Assembly (NCBI RefSeq): GCF_029894125.1
Contig: NZ_JARXYZ010000055.1
Location: 1-32,386 of the forward strand
DNA: 32,386 nucleotides
Reading direction: 5' to 3'
Source: Kitasatospora sp. MAA19
GTDB taxonomy: Bacteria; Actinomycetota; Actinomycetes; Streptomycetales; Streptomycetaceae
Part shown: in pieces, positions 1 through 8,856 of the stretch
Position numbering within the stretch: position 1 is the first letter of the stretch
Layout of the letters: each line of letters starts with the position of its first letter
Program-made: the position numbers and the translations under genes
The notes under the pieces: generated by a model
The model's database searches: none
What the model saw: only the letters and a program-made list of their open reading frames with translations
What the model was told of the DNA's origin: nothing

Positions 1-885
1 GCGGATACTTCATCGGTGCAGCCATGGCAGAGGCTCCCTTCTCACGACCCATCAGGTCATGTCCGGCAACCTTCCGCACCTCGGGGGAACCTCAGCGCGA
101 CTGCGCCGCTCCGCCGACCGCTACCCGTGGTCCACGGTCGCGGTGCGGTGCCAGGGAGCGTGGACCGGATGCGTCTGCCAGAGCTGCCGAAACCCCTCGC
201 TGCCCCGGCGTGCAGTTCGCCCAGCAGGGCGGTCAGCCTCGGGTCGTGCGTTCGCTCCCCCGCATGCAGATGCCGTCCCTCCCGTGCGGAGGACCTCAGC
301 GCCATCCTGGTTGAGACGCGGGGCCGGACCAACCCAGCGCTCCTCTACGAAATGGAGCGCTTCCTGGCAGCGAGGTCGGACGCCAGGACGAAGCGAACAA
401 GGAATCACCAGCTTCATCTCTAATGATCGTTTACACATGTCTTTTATGTTCAACGAATTGAGCGTGTCTCACCGTTCGGCGGAAAAACTCACGTTCACTC
501 AAGGCATCAGCTTCCATCGGGCCCTGCGCTCACCGAAGGCTTCCCTCCGCCCGTCCGATCCGTACACCGAGCGGGTCGGGCTCTGGGAGAACCCGCCACC
601 GGCCTCGACCCAGCCCATGGCGAGGTCGCTAGTGCAGGGCCAACGGATCCGTTCCGGTACTGGACGGATCCGACGAGCTGCTCCCGGTGGCCCGCGCGGG
701 TGCCGTGAAAGCGCTGAACGAGCGTTCGGGGCCCGAGACCCGCTGGTTCTGACGTCCAGGCCGAAGATGTACCAGGATGCCGTCGATTCGGCACCGTTCC
801 TGCGGGGTGTTCCGGTCCTGCGCGCCTGCCCGGTGTGTCCGGAGGAAGGAAGGGCCTCTACCTGTCCCGGATGTGCCATCAGGAT
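1..885. other. Stretch without a supported gene
   Basis: No reading frame here looks like a complete gene. Two short plus-strand peptides look coding-like but cannot be assigned: one ending at the stop near 423 (containing NPALLYEMERFLAARSDA) and one at about 657-752 ending ALNERSGPETRWF. The patch at about 420-480 is markedly AT-richer than its surroundings and could hold a promoter, but no clear -35/-10 pair is visible. The decayed IS4-type transposase begins next to this stretch. Confidence 0.4.
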
Positions 886-2138
886 CACGTCGGTTCCTGA
901 CAGTGGGTTATTCACGCCCGAGCTGGTTGACGCGGTGATAGCCGAGCACAGCCGGGCCGAGCGGAGGCGGCGAATACTGCCCGCTCGGCTGGTTCTCTAG
1001 TTCGTGTTCGCGCTCTGCCTGTTCTCCCGGGAGTCATACGAGGAGGTCATACACCTGCTCTCGGTGGGCCTGCCGGGTAGCACGGCATTGAGCGGGTGAA
1101 CAAGTTCTCGCTATACCGGGCCGGGGCCAGGCTCGGCCCGGAGCCGCTGGAGACTCGTCCGGAAGTTCACGGGCCCCCTCGCCGACGTGGGCACCCCCGG
1201 CGTCTTCTGGCGGGGCCTGCGGCTGCCGGCCGTCGACGGCACGCAGATCGACGTACCGGACAGCTTCAGCAACGGCAGCACCTTCGACGGCCAGCTGCTA
1301 CAAGGCCGCACGCTCACCGGCTTCCCGCAGGTCCGCACGGTGGTCCTGGCCGAGATCGGGACCCACTCGCTCGTGGACGCCGAAATGGGCGACTGGCGCG
1401 ACGGCGAGAACCGTCTCACGCTGCCACTGGCCCGCCGGTCGGGCCGACCAGCCTGGTTATCGCCGACCGAAGGTTCTGGAGCGCGGCCTTCTACCGGAAC
1501 TTCGCCAACCAGAGCGCTGACCTGCTGGCTCGGCTGGCGCGAACGAAGCTCGCATGTTCCAGGAGGAGCTCCCGGACGGCAGCTACCTCAGCCTGCTGCG
1601 GCCGAAGACATAGAACATGCTCCGGGCCAAGAAGGTCGGCCGCCCATTCCCCGCCCGGATCGTGTTCCGGGTGATCCCATTCGCCGTCGATGGCGAACCG
1701 TCGTGGCTGGCCACCACCCTGCTCGGCCACGAAAAGTACCCGGCCGCAAAGCTGGTGGGCCTCTATCGGCAGCGACGGGAGATCGAGATGGCCTTCGACG
1801 AGATCAAGAACCACCTCGGCGCCTCCGGACTGCTGAGGCCCCGCACCGCCAGCGGCGTCCGCCAGGAGCTCTGGCCACTCCTGGCGGTCCATCACGCCCT
1901 GCGGGTGATGAACACCGCCGCGATGACCGGCCCCGCGGTCGATCCGGACCGCGTCTCCTACCTGACCACCGTCCGGGTGATCCGCCGCGCCGTGGTCGTT
2001 CAGACCGCCGCCACCCTTGCCGGCCTCCAAGAGGCGATGGCCAGCGTCTGCGAGGAACTCCGCCGCCGACTGCTGCCCAGGCGACGCCGAAGGACGCAGC
2101 CACGCATGATCAAGAAACCGACCAGCCGTTCCCCGTGA
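886..2138 (+). pseudogene. Decayed IS4-family DDE transposase
   Basis: This is a transposase relic whose protein can only be read by changing frame several times. The IS4 N-terminal domain is seen first (TPELVDAVIAEHSRAERR, then ILPARLVL). An in-frame TAG at 998-1000 sits where the family usually has Tyr, followed by FVFALCLFSRESYEEV. The frame moves near 1100-1165 to the first DDE block (LPAVDGTQIDVPDS) and near 1425 to the second (SLVIADRRFWS). From about 1552 the third frame carries the C-terminal half, broken by another stop at 1611-1613. The C-terminal half contains YRQRREIEMAFDEIK, a perfect Y-2-R-3-E-6-K signature of IS4 transposases. Because all three catalytic blocks remain recognisable, the gene decayed by point mutations and small indels rather than by deletion. 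No terminal inverted repeats were identified with certainty. Confidence 0.9.
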
Positions 2139-3260
2139 GCGGATCAGAACTGGCAGCACCACGGGGGAGCTCGGGTTCTGGTGCAGACCGAAGAAGGATA
2201 CGGGACCGTCCGTTCCGCTGCCCTAGCCCGAGCCGGGCGCCGACCGTGACAGCCCGGTCGGGGGTGCACCTCACCACGCCGATCGCGGAAGTCCCGCTGC
2301 CGCCGGCCCCGGGCCTTGACGGCCCTTCCCGCGCTCCTCCACCCCTCGTGCCGTTTCCTGTGGCTGTGACCGACCACTTTGACTTGGTGGATCCGACCGA
2401 GAGTCAGGCACTCCCTCACAACATCCGACAGGGGTATATCGATAGTGCACGAATCGCCGAGGATGTCCACGGTCAGCGGCACGCGCCCCTGCCGGAGTCG
2501 ATGGCTATCACGGATCCCGTGAAGTCTGCGAACGGACCGCCCGTGACCCTTACCGCATCACCAACTTGGGTATCCGCCTCGTGCGACGTGGCCTCGCCTC
2601 TCGGGTGGTTCATTCGCTGGCCGCTGCTGGCGGGAGCGAACTTACCGTCGGGCCGACCCGTCGCGTGGCGTGGGGTACCACCGATCCCGTTGCCACCTAC
2701 TCGTCACCCGCGCCAGGGCTGTTTCCATCCCGTCGCTCGGCGAGCGCGCGCCAGCACCGACAGGCAGTCCAAGCCTGTGATCTTCTGCTGGTCTCACCGA
2801 TGTCCTCGGAAGCGGGTATCCAGGCCGGCTGACATCAGACCTTGGTGCCCCTGCTGGATCGGCTGCGGTGGGACGAGGTGGCAGTGGTCCGGGTGCACAG
2901 GATCCGACCCGCAATGCCAAGGCCGACTCCCCCAGCCTGAACGTCTCATACTGCCTGGCGATGAAGCCGAAGCCTGGCCGGACGGCGCCCGCATTCCTGA
3001 CCGACCGAGACGACTGGGTCCGGGTCTGGGATCTGGGCCCCACCGAGGTGGTGCCGCTCCACCCGGAGGTTGCGCTGTCCCGGTTCACCGCCGATCGCTG
3101 GCGCCATGACGTCTGAGACCTGAGGCGGTCCAGCGTCAGAGGTGCACCGGCCCCGCCAGCGGAGCCGAGGACGGTTTGAGGTACCGGATGTCCGCCCTGA
3201 TCATCTGCACGGTGCTCTTCGGCCTCACGGATCACGCTGCCTCCCTGCCCGGCTACGCAT
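2139..3260. other. Gene-poor stretch with a repeat copy
   Basis: No complete gene is supported. The only coding-like part is at about 2892-3115, where one plus-strand frame ends in a plausible protein C-terminus (PAFLTDRDDWVRVWDLG then LSRFTADRWRHDV). That part overlaps a segment repeated at 5444-5571, so it is probably the tail of a lost gene. The rest shows no recognisable protein. Confidence 0.4.
2892..3048 (+). repeat. Long imperfect direct repeat, copy 1
   Basis: This segment matches 5444-5571 in the same orientation. Shared blocks include GGCCGACTCCCCC and TTCCTGACCGACCGAGAC. Copy 1 carries about 30 bases near 2956-2986 that are absent from copy 2. In copy 1 the plus frame encodes a protein tail ending in FLTDRDDWVRVWDLG and continues to a stop near 3114; in copy 2 the frame is broken. 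The simplest reading is that both are remains of the same gene family. The family was not recognised. Confidence 0.8.
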
Positions 3261-3263
3261 CGC

Positions 3264-3281
3264 GATTTTCCGCGGAAAATC
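3264..3281. repeat. Palindromic element, copy 1
   Basis: GATTTTCCGCGGAAAATC is a perfect 18-bp palindrome with no spacer. It is the first of nine copies of the same AT-rich core in this part of the window and lies between two gene remnants. Confidence 0.95.
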
Positions 3282-3388
3282 CTGCGGTATCCGACGGGGC
3301 TCGGGCCGAGGCGCTGTGCTGGCGTCTCGGTTCACGCGCCCACGCCTGTGCAGGCCGAACACGTCGCGGCCGCACCCGGGCACAAGGA

Positions 3389-3404
3389 ATTTTCCGCGGA
3401 AAAT
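3389..3404. repeat. Palindromic element, copy 2
   Basis: A perfect ATTTTCCGCGGAAAAT core, 124 bp from copy 1. It sits a few bases beyond the point where the TPR coding sequence on the minus strand stops resembling its family, so it marks the broken 3' edge of that gene. Confidence 0.95.
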
Positions 3405-3409
3405 CCAAA

Positions 3410-5042
3410 GATCACGAGTACCGCCCAAGATGCGCTCACTGTCAGCCGCCGCGCGCCGCCCGACGGCGATGGCGTCGGAGAGCTGTCCGGCCTGGCGCGA
3501 GGAGACCGCGAGGTTGATCCGTGCGATGACCGTGTCCATGGTCGGCCCCGAGGCGCTGCTCGGCGGTTGACGTGACCTCGGCCCAGTGGTGTACGGCTGC
3601 CCGGTTCAGACCTGCCTCGATGAGGCTGCGTCCGCTGCGGAACGGGACCGAGGGAGCGCCGTCCCGCCGATCCCAGAACCGGTCCCCGGCGCAGCCGTTG
3701 AGCGTGGTGGTGTTGGCGCGTAATACGGCGGCGAGGTCCCGGTCGGTGTGGTCCTCGTCCGGCCATGCCGCGTTGAGGGCGTCGGCTGCGACCTGGACGG
3801 TGCGGGTGAACTCGGGGGCAGTGAGGGTGTCCCGGACGGCGTGCTGCACGAGCCGGTGAATGCGGACGCTCTCGAGGGGGCTGTCGGCAAGGTGGTCGAT
3901 GAGGCTGAGACGGTGGAGGACTCTCAGGACGAGCCGCGTGTGCTCCGCGCGACCGGGCGCTGGGTACCGGGCGCGCACTCCGGCGTCGGGGTCCGGTCGG
4001 CCGAGAGGTGGGCGAGGACGGGAGGGCTGTTGAGGACGGCTTCGGGGATGCCACTGGGCGAGAGGAAGACGGCGAGCCTGAGCACGGGGCGGGCCAGGCC
4101 AGGAGGGTGGAGGGAGTCGGCGCGTTCGATGGACAGGTCCCAGGCGGCGGCGACGGTGTGGGGCTGGTCGTCCGGCAGTCGGTCGGGGGCGGCCTCGGCG
4201 AGCGTACGGGCGCGGTCCGCGAGCAGGGCGCGGTAGGTGCTGCAGGGCAGGCCGGTGTCGATGAGGTAGGCCGCGGCTTGGGAGAGCGCGAGCGGGAGGT
4301 GACCGAGGTCGTCGGCGAGGGCGGCGAGTTCGGTGTCGGTTTCCTGTCGGTCGGCGGCGGCGAGGGCACCGGTGAGGTAGGACTGGGAGTCGGCCGGGGT
4401 GAATACTCCGACCGGAACGATTCGGCGGCCCATGGTGATGGCCGCGTCGCGGCGCCGGCTGGTGACCAGGGTCCGCCCCTGAGAGCTGGCGGGCGGCCAC
4501 AGCCCGGTGAGGTCGGCCGGATCGGCCACGTCCAGGACGATGAGCCAGCGGCAGGACGGCCGCCCCGGCCCCGGTTCGAGCCAGGCCAGAAACTGCCGTG
4601 CCGCCTGCTCGGCATCGGACGTGCCGGTGCCGAGGAACTCGGCGGCCGCCGCCGCGAAACCGGCCACCACCTCCGTGGTGGTGGCCGCAGTGATCCAGAC
4701 GAGGACGTCCAGCTCGCCGCCGTGCCAGCGGGTTCAGGCGTAGTGGGCGGCGAGCTGGGTCTTGCCGACCCCGCCCAGGCCCACCACCACTCCGGCCGCC
4801 GGTGCGACCACAACCGTGTTCCCGCCCTGGTCGAGTGCGCGCACCAGGCGTTCCGACTCGCCGCGGACCTGGAAGCAGGTGGCCTGCGGCGGGATCCGCC
4901 CCACCAGGTGCGGCCACGTGGCTGCCGTCCGTACGACGTGCTGGTACACGGTGTAGAGGCTGGCGGCCTGGTACACGTCACCGTGGACGGTGCTGTTGAT
5001 GATGCGGTTCGAGACGCCCTGTACCGTCTGCTCGTCGTCCAC
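3410..5042 (-). pseudogene. NB-ARC / tetratricopeptide-repeat protein, broken
   Basis: This is a decayed STAND-type signalling ATPase. The probable start is GTG at 5042 (VDDEQTVQGVSN), seven bases after a run of 18 G on this strand. A typical N-terminal segment for such actinomycete proteins follows, then the P-loop GLGGVGKTQLAAHYA, then an in-frame TGA at 4734-4736. The same frame resumes directly with GGELDVLVW and continues through CRWLIVLDVAD (Walker B), TLVTSRRRDAAI and LGHLPLALSQAAAYL, all NB-ARC landmarks. A frameshift near 3965-4000 leads to VLRVLHRLSLIDHL. A second near 3540-3555 leads to a TPR unit (TVIARINLAVSSRQAG). Similarity ends after SERILGGT near 3410, next to palindrome copy 2, so most TPR repeats are missing. 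Intact relatives are usually much longer. The gene is almost certainly inactive as one protein. Confidence 0.85.
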
Positions 5043-5049
5043 GCGCTCG

Positions 5050-5067
5050 CCCCCCCCCCCCCCCCCC
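5050..5067. repeat. Homopolymer run of 18 C (G on minus strand)
   Basis: Eighteen identical bases lie upstream of the NB-ARC pseudogene start. On the minus strand the G run ends seven bases before the likely GTG start at 5042, so it overlaps the position of the ribosome binding site. Tracts of this length are prone to slippage in replication and in sequencing. Confidence 0.95.
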
Positions 5068-5228
5068 GATCGTGTCCAACTGCGTTCAGTATCGCGCGAA
5101 GGGAACCTGGCCGGTACTGACGGTGGAACATCGAATCCGTCCGGTGCGGATGGGCTCGTTCGGCACCTGAAGGGAGGCGCGGGCATGCTTGATCGAACCT
5201 GCCGCAGCTCGCCGAGGGCCTGCAGGAA

Positions 5229-5244
5229 ATTTTCCGCAGAAAAT
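5229..5244. repeat. Palindromic element, copy 3 (one mismatch)
   Basis: ATTTTCCGCAGAAAAT, the core with one G-to-A change that breaks symmetry. It lies about 190 bp upstream of the NB-ARC pseudogene start. Its flanks (GAAA before, CCGGAG after) match those of copy 8. Confidence 0.95.
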
Positions 5245-5443
5245 CCGGAGCCGTCGGGGGAGCGGACTTCCCTGGGTACTCGGCGCCGTCGCCGCCGTGG
5301 CCGTCATCATGACCATTCGGCAGGATCCTCACGCGGTGCTTCTTCAGGAGCTTCGACAAACCTCCCGGAGGCCGCAGGCCCGCGCGGCCGGACACTCCTC
5401 GTCCCCGGCGCCTGCGGCGCGCTGGCCGAGGCGCTGAAGTCCA

Positions 5444-5571
5444 GGTGCGCAGGATCTGTCCCCGCAAAGTCAGGGCCGACTCCCCCGGCCTGAACATCTC
5501 GTACTGCCGTGCCCGCCTTCCTGACCGACCGAGACAGCTGGGTCCGGATCCGGAACCTGGGCCCACCGAGG
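5444..5571 (+). repeat. Long imperfect direct repeat, copy 2
   Basis: Second copy of the segment at 2892-3048, lacking about 30 internal bases. It is surrounded by palindrome copies 3 (5229) and 4 (5689). Its plus-strand frame starts like copy 1 (RADSPGLNISYC) but then shifts. No intact gene is present between 5190 and 5960 apart from these repeats. Confidence 0.8.
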
Positions 5572-5688
5572 CGAGGACGGAGACCGTAGGCCGTGCTCCG
5601 AGGACGGGCAGCCGGTTGTCCGGGGCACTCCCCTGAGCTGTCGCTCAGTGGCCGGACGAATCGGCACTGGCTCTGCTCGGCCCACGGG

Positions 5689-5704
5689 ATTTTCCGCGGA
5701 AAAT
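5689..5704. repeat. Palindromic element, copy 4
   Basis: A perfect ATTTTCCGCGGAAAAT core in a stretch without genes, 180 bp from copy 5. Confidence 0.95.
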
Positions 5705-5868
5705 TCGAGACGGCAGGGAGTCAGGCTCCGCGAACCTGGGAGTGCCGGGCAATCAGTGCCGTCGGCTCCCATCGCCCAGTGCGGTCAGCCATCGCGCCCG
5801 ACTCGGCGAGGTGAGGCCGACCGGGGAGGACCGCGGCCCCAGCCTCAGCTGCCATAAGCCCTTCCAGA

Positions 5869-5884
5869 ATTTTCCGCGGAAAAT
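5869..5884. repeat. Palindromic element, copy 5
   Basis: A perfect ATTTTCCGCGGAAAAT core, about 80 bp beyond the stop codon of the minus-strand gene 5965-6552. Confidence 0.95.
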
Positions 5885-5964
5885 CAGCGGGTCAACATGT
5901 TCCTGACCACGGCTGCGAGCCCACGGCACCCACCGCCCACCCGACGCTTCCGTCGCCGGACCAC

Positions 5965-6552
5965 TCATGGCATTCGACCGGTGATCCCGCTGGAAGCCTC
6001 AGCATCGTCTTCACTGGGCCAGCGCCCTTCGATGTGCAACTGGATGAGCGCGGCGTGGGAGAGCGGGCTGGCGGGATCGTTGACGTCCCCGTCGGTGGTG
6101 TAGTCCAGGAGCACGACGTCCTCCTCGTTCCTGATCAGCTCGACCAGATCGGCGACGCGGTGCTCAAGGATCCACCGATAGGCCGGCAGGTAGATCCGGC
6201 GCCGAGCCGCTTCATAGGGCAGCAGCCGATCGCCGAGCAGACCGGCTCGGTGGCCGCGGACGATGCCGTATCGGCGCACCGTCCGCTTCAGCCCTTTCAT
6301 CGTGGTGACCGCGAGCTTCGCGGGGTCGACGTCGGAGTCCTGGAAGACCTTGAGGGATTGCCAGATCCCCTCCACCGACTGGCTGGTCACTCCGTCGCTG
6401 TAGGGGACCGGGATGCCGCCGTGCGGATAGAACGGGCTCAACCGCACCCACGGGTCCGGCGCCTTGGAGGTCACGTCGATGATCTCCGCGCCGGGGAACG
6501 CGGCGGTCAGTGACGCCACCGAACGGCGACGGCTGGCAATACGGATCGACAC
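5965..6552 (-). CDS. Conserved hypothetical protein (DUF6939-like)
   Basis: An intact gene of about 195 residues. The chosen start is GTG at 6552 (VSIRIASRRR), preceded by a GGGGG ribosome binding site about 8 bases upstream. The frame stays open to 6723, but that upstream part (ending ADVIKPGGLQ) does not look coding. The protein contains APDPWVRLSPFYPHGGIPVP, a block TSQSVEGIWQSLKVF, then TTMKGLKRTVRRYG and YLPAYRWILEHRVADLVEL, and ends in an acidic tail. From memory this matches an uncharacterised actinobacterial family, DUF6939. No catalytic motif, signal peptide or membrane segment is visible, so a cytoplasmic location is likely. The function is unknown. It stands alone, bracketed by palindrome copies 5 and 6, among broken genes. 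Confidence 0.75.
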   Translation of the reverse strand: MSIRIASRRRSVASLTAAFPGAEIIDVTSKAPDPWVRLSPFYPHGGIPVPYSDGVTSQSVEGIWQSLKVFQDSDVDPAKLAVTTMKGLKRTVRRYGIVRGHRAGLLGDRLLPYEAARRRIYLPAYRWILEHRVADLVELIRNEEDVVLLDYTTDGDVNDPASPLSHAALIQLHIEGRWPSEDDAEASSGITGRMP

Positions 6553-6622
6553 CTGGAGGCCCCCTGGCTTGATGACATCAGCCACCGAGCATCCCCGATG
6601 CCACTGACATCCCGCCCTGCCC

Positions 6623-6850
6623 ATGGGAGCGGGCACCGCCGACCAGCAGTCGGCGCGCGTGTTCCTGTGGCCGTCGACGCCAGCCTTCGTCGACTTCGAG
6701 AACTCGAGCGGCTTCTTCACCATCGAGGCGCACGCAGAGTGCGCCCGCTACCTCGACGCCGCGCCCCCTGGACATCGAGGGGAGGCCGGAGCACCTGGCG
6801 TACCTCTCGGTGCCGGTCGGGGGCCGCCGGGGGAGTGACCGCGGTCCGCG
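6623..6850 (+). pseudogene. Frameshifted fragment of a hypothetical gene
   Basis: One frame gives RVFLWPSTPAFVDFENSSG followed by IEAHAECARYLDAAPP. After a run of C near 6764-6768 the next frame continues with LDIEGRPEHLAYLSVPVGG. Together these read as one protein split by a one-base shift. The coding-like signal ends just before palindrome copy 6. The start could lie further upstream, but the region overlaps the 5' side of the divergent gene. The family was not recognised. Confidence 0.45.
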
Positions 6851-6856
6851 CGGAGA

Positions 6857-6872
6857 ATTTTCTGCGGAAAAT
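6857..6872. repeat. Palindromic element, copy 6 (one mismatch, reverse)
   Basis: ATTTTCTGCGGAAAAT is the reverse complement of the variant in copies 3 and 7, so it is the same mutated allele in the opposite orientation. It lies immediately after a frameshifted gene fragment. Confidence 0.95.
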
Positions 6873-7249
6873 CCGGGGCCCGTCGGAGACGGGGTCTACG
6901 GCCGGGGCGCTGTCCTACGGAGTCACCGGCGGGGGGAGCGGACCGGGTCTGGACGCATACGCGGCTGGGCTGCGTCGAGGTGACCCGGTTGTCCCGTGCC
7001 ACCGGACCGCAGCTGAGGTCCGCCTCGACGACCCTGCCGGCGACTTCGTGCCCCCTGTCCCCGGAAGACGCGACCCGCATCCGGCACCTCGTCGCCCCGA
7101 GATGAACCACCGCGGTTACCCCTGCTTCGCTGACACTCTGACCGAAATGGTCGGCGGGTACTGCGGCCACCCGATTGCGGCTCTCCATGCCACGGGTTGC
7201 AGGGTTCTGAGCCCTCGATGCCGAGCGGGGCACAGGACGAAGGGAGCTG

Positions 7250-7805
7250 ATGCCGCGGGTGGCAGGTTGTCGACGAGGCCGGGCGGGCGCGTTGGGACTA
7301 CACGCCGTTCGTGAACGTGGGGCCGCTGCGCTTCGGCATGAGCCACCAGCAGACGGTCGCCGCCATGGAAGCCCGGGGGGTCACCAGCCCCACGCTCCAG
7401 GCCGAGCCACGGCACGGCGTCCTGACCCAGCGGGCCGACTTCCGTGCGCCGACCGCGCCCGCATGGCTGCCAGCTGTCACGCTCTCCTACCGGGAGCCCG
7501 GCATTCTGGCCTGCGTGGCCGTCGACGCCCTGCAGGGTCCGCAGGTGTGGCTGGACACCCTCCGGCTGGTCGGGCAGGTGCCGTCCGAGCTCGCGGAGCG
7601 GGTCTTCGACTACGTGGCCGAGCACGGCATGAGTCCTGCGGTGTCCACCGAAGGCGACGCGGTGTCGGACGAACCCGGCTTCATGCTGCGCGCGCAGCGG
7701 GCGGGGGACGTCCTCCTGACTCGCGCGTTCCTCGTCGCGCCGTTCGACGACTGGGCCGGCACGATGCACGACTGCCTCCCAAGCAGCGAGTGGAACGTCC
7801 GCTGA
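7250..7805 (+). CDS. Hypothetical protein, 5' end uncertain
   Basis: From GTG at 7311 an open frame runs to 7805 and encodes 164 residues (NVGPLRFGMSHQQTVAAME, later LACVAVDALQGPQVWLDTLR, ending LPSSEWNVR). The composition is that of a real cytoplasmic protein and no motif gives a function. The same frame is open upstream to 7251 and encodes VDEAGRARWDYTPF, which looks coding. However, the only good start with a ribosome binding site (AAGGGAG before ATG at 7250) is in another frame. The likeliest explanation is a small indel between about 7262 and 7270 that separates the native start from the body. Translation from GTG 7311 would give a shortened protein. Confidence 0.6.
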
Positions 7806-7831
7806 CGGTCTGAGACGTGACCGGGCCCGAT

Positions 7832-7930
7832 TTCAGCTGGACCTGAAGCGTGATCCTTGGGGATACCTGATTCCTCCGGACGCTTACGCCTGGCCGTCCA
7901 ACAGGTACTACCCCGCCAGCTCCGCCAGCC
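7832..7930 (+). other. Coding-like scrap
   Basis: A plus-strand frame here reads FQLDLKRDPWGYLIPPDAY and then AWPSNRYYP before a stop, without a start codon nearby. It looks like the tail of a lost gene. It overlaps the 3' end of the minus-strand nucleotidyltransferase by a few bases. No family can be named. Confidence 0.25.
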
Positions 7931-8516
7931 ACGGATGACCGGGGTGCACGCGCTTCAGCCACCCGCGGAGGACGTCCCGGCGTGCCTGGCTCAGCAGCGG
8001 CAGCACGCCGTCGAAGTCCGCCTGATCCTTGGGCCGCGCCGCCTTCGCTTTGAACAGCAGCACCAGCTCCGGCACCAGGTAGGGGATCCCGTCGGCCGTC
8101 CGCTCGATGATCGTGTCGTACGGCAGCCGCAGGCTCTCGTCCCGCCGGCAGATCCAGGTCCCGCCTTCGTGCGGCTCGCGGAAGACGTCGAACAGGAACT
8201 GCCCGCTTCCCTGATCCCGCAGCCAGGTCTGGTGCGTGGCCGCCAGTGCCCCGGCGCCCGCCGCCGGCCAGACCCGCCCCGAACCCACCGCGTCAAACAC
8301 GTACTCGGGGAAGCGGTCCCGAATCTCCGGGAATCCCGCCGCCGGCACCGCGATCTCCAGGTCGCCGTGCGGCCGCGATTGCCTCCCGCGGAACAAGTCC
8401 AGCGCCCAACCGGCTGCGACGCACCAGGTCACACTGATCCCGTCCAAGCGCTTCGCGACCCGTTCCGGCCGCCATGCGTCCGCCCACCGGGCATCCAGTT
8501 CGTCCGCATCGAGCAC
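7908..8516 (-). CDS. ANT(2'')-like nucleotidyltransferase domain protein
   Basis: An intact 202-residue protein starting at GTG 8516 (MLDADELDARW). The N-terminal block AAGWALDLFRGRQSRPHGDL at residues 35-53, followed by EI, is the nucleotidyltransferase signature. Gly and Trp precede the strand and the metal-binding acidic pair is Asp52 and Glu54. This matches the family of aminoglycoside 2''-adenylyltransferase-like enzymes. Many chromosomal actinomycete members have no demonstrated drug target, so resistance should not be assumed. A C-terminal helical part contains LVPELVLLFKAKAARPKDQ, a conserved block of the family, and a final HPGHPWLAEL. There is no signal peptide. An ATG at about 8549 upstream is in a different frame, so GTG 8516 is preferred. 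The gene stands alone. Confidence 0.75.
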   Translation of the reverse strand: MLDADELDARWADAWRPERVAKRLDGISVTWCVAAGWALDLFRGRQSRPHGDLEIAVPAAGFPEIRDRFPEYVFDAVGSGRVWPAAGAGALAATHQTWLRDQGSGQFLFDVFREPHEGGTWICRRDESLRLPYDTIIERTADGIPYLVPELVLLFKAKAARPKDQADFDGVLPLLSQARRDVLRGWLKRVHPGHPWLAELAG

Positions 8517-8676
8517 ACACCGCCGGGCGGCAGAGAGTCGGTCATCGTGACAACCTACTGCCGGCCCCGCTCTGCCGGTCGACTCTTCAGTAGCAGAAGC
8601 ACCTGATCATCGACGTTCGGTGGCACCAGCCACGGTTCGATGGCACAGCCCGACGGGCCCGGCTCCGCCGGCTCCG

Positions 8677-8692
8677 ATTTTCCGCAGAAAAT
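8677..8692. repeat. Palindromic element, copy 7 (one mismatch)
   Basis: ATTTTCCGCAGAAAAT, the same allele and orientation as copy 3, followed by CCGG. It lies in a stretch without genes. Confidence 0.95.
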
Positions 8693-8796
8693 CCGGGTCT
8701 GCCAGAGCTGCCTTCGAGGGCGGATGCCCCACGGCGCGACGACGAGCTGCGGACGGTCCGGACCGCTGAGCCGTCCACGGATCTCCTGGTAGCGAA

Positions 8797-8812
8797 ATTT
8801 TCTGCGGAAAAT
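8797..8812. repeat. Palindromic element, copy 8 (one mismatch, reverse)
   Basis: ATTTTCTGCGGAAAAT, the reverse orientation of the copy 7 allele, 120 bp away from it. Copies 7 and 8 therefore form an inverted pair around about 100 bp of unassigned DNA. Confidence 0.95.
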
Positions 8813-8856
8813 CCGGAGGCCGCTGGCACAACCGGGCTCATCCGGCCCGGCAGGGA

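Noticed and set aside
3332..5566. A 744-residue minus-strand frame across the NB-ARC region
   Set aside because: Most of it is Pro/Ser/Arg/Thr-rich in the wrong frame. The NB-ARC and TPR motifs are in other frames, which is how the pseudogene was recognised.
7908..8516. Calling the nucleotidyltransferase an aminoglycoside resistance gene
   Set aside because: The fold signature is present, but nothing in the sequence identifies the substrate and many relatives are not resistance enzymes.
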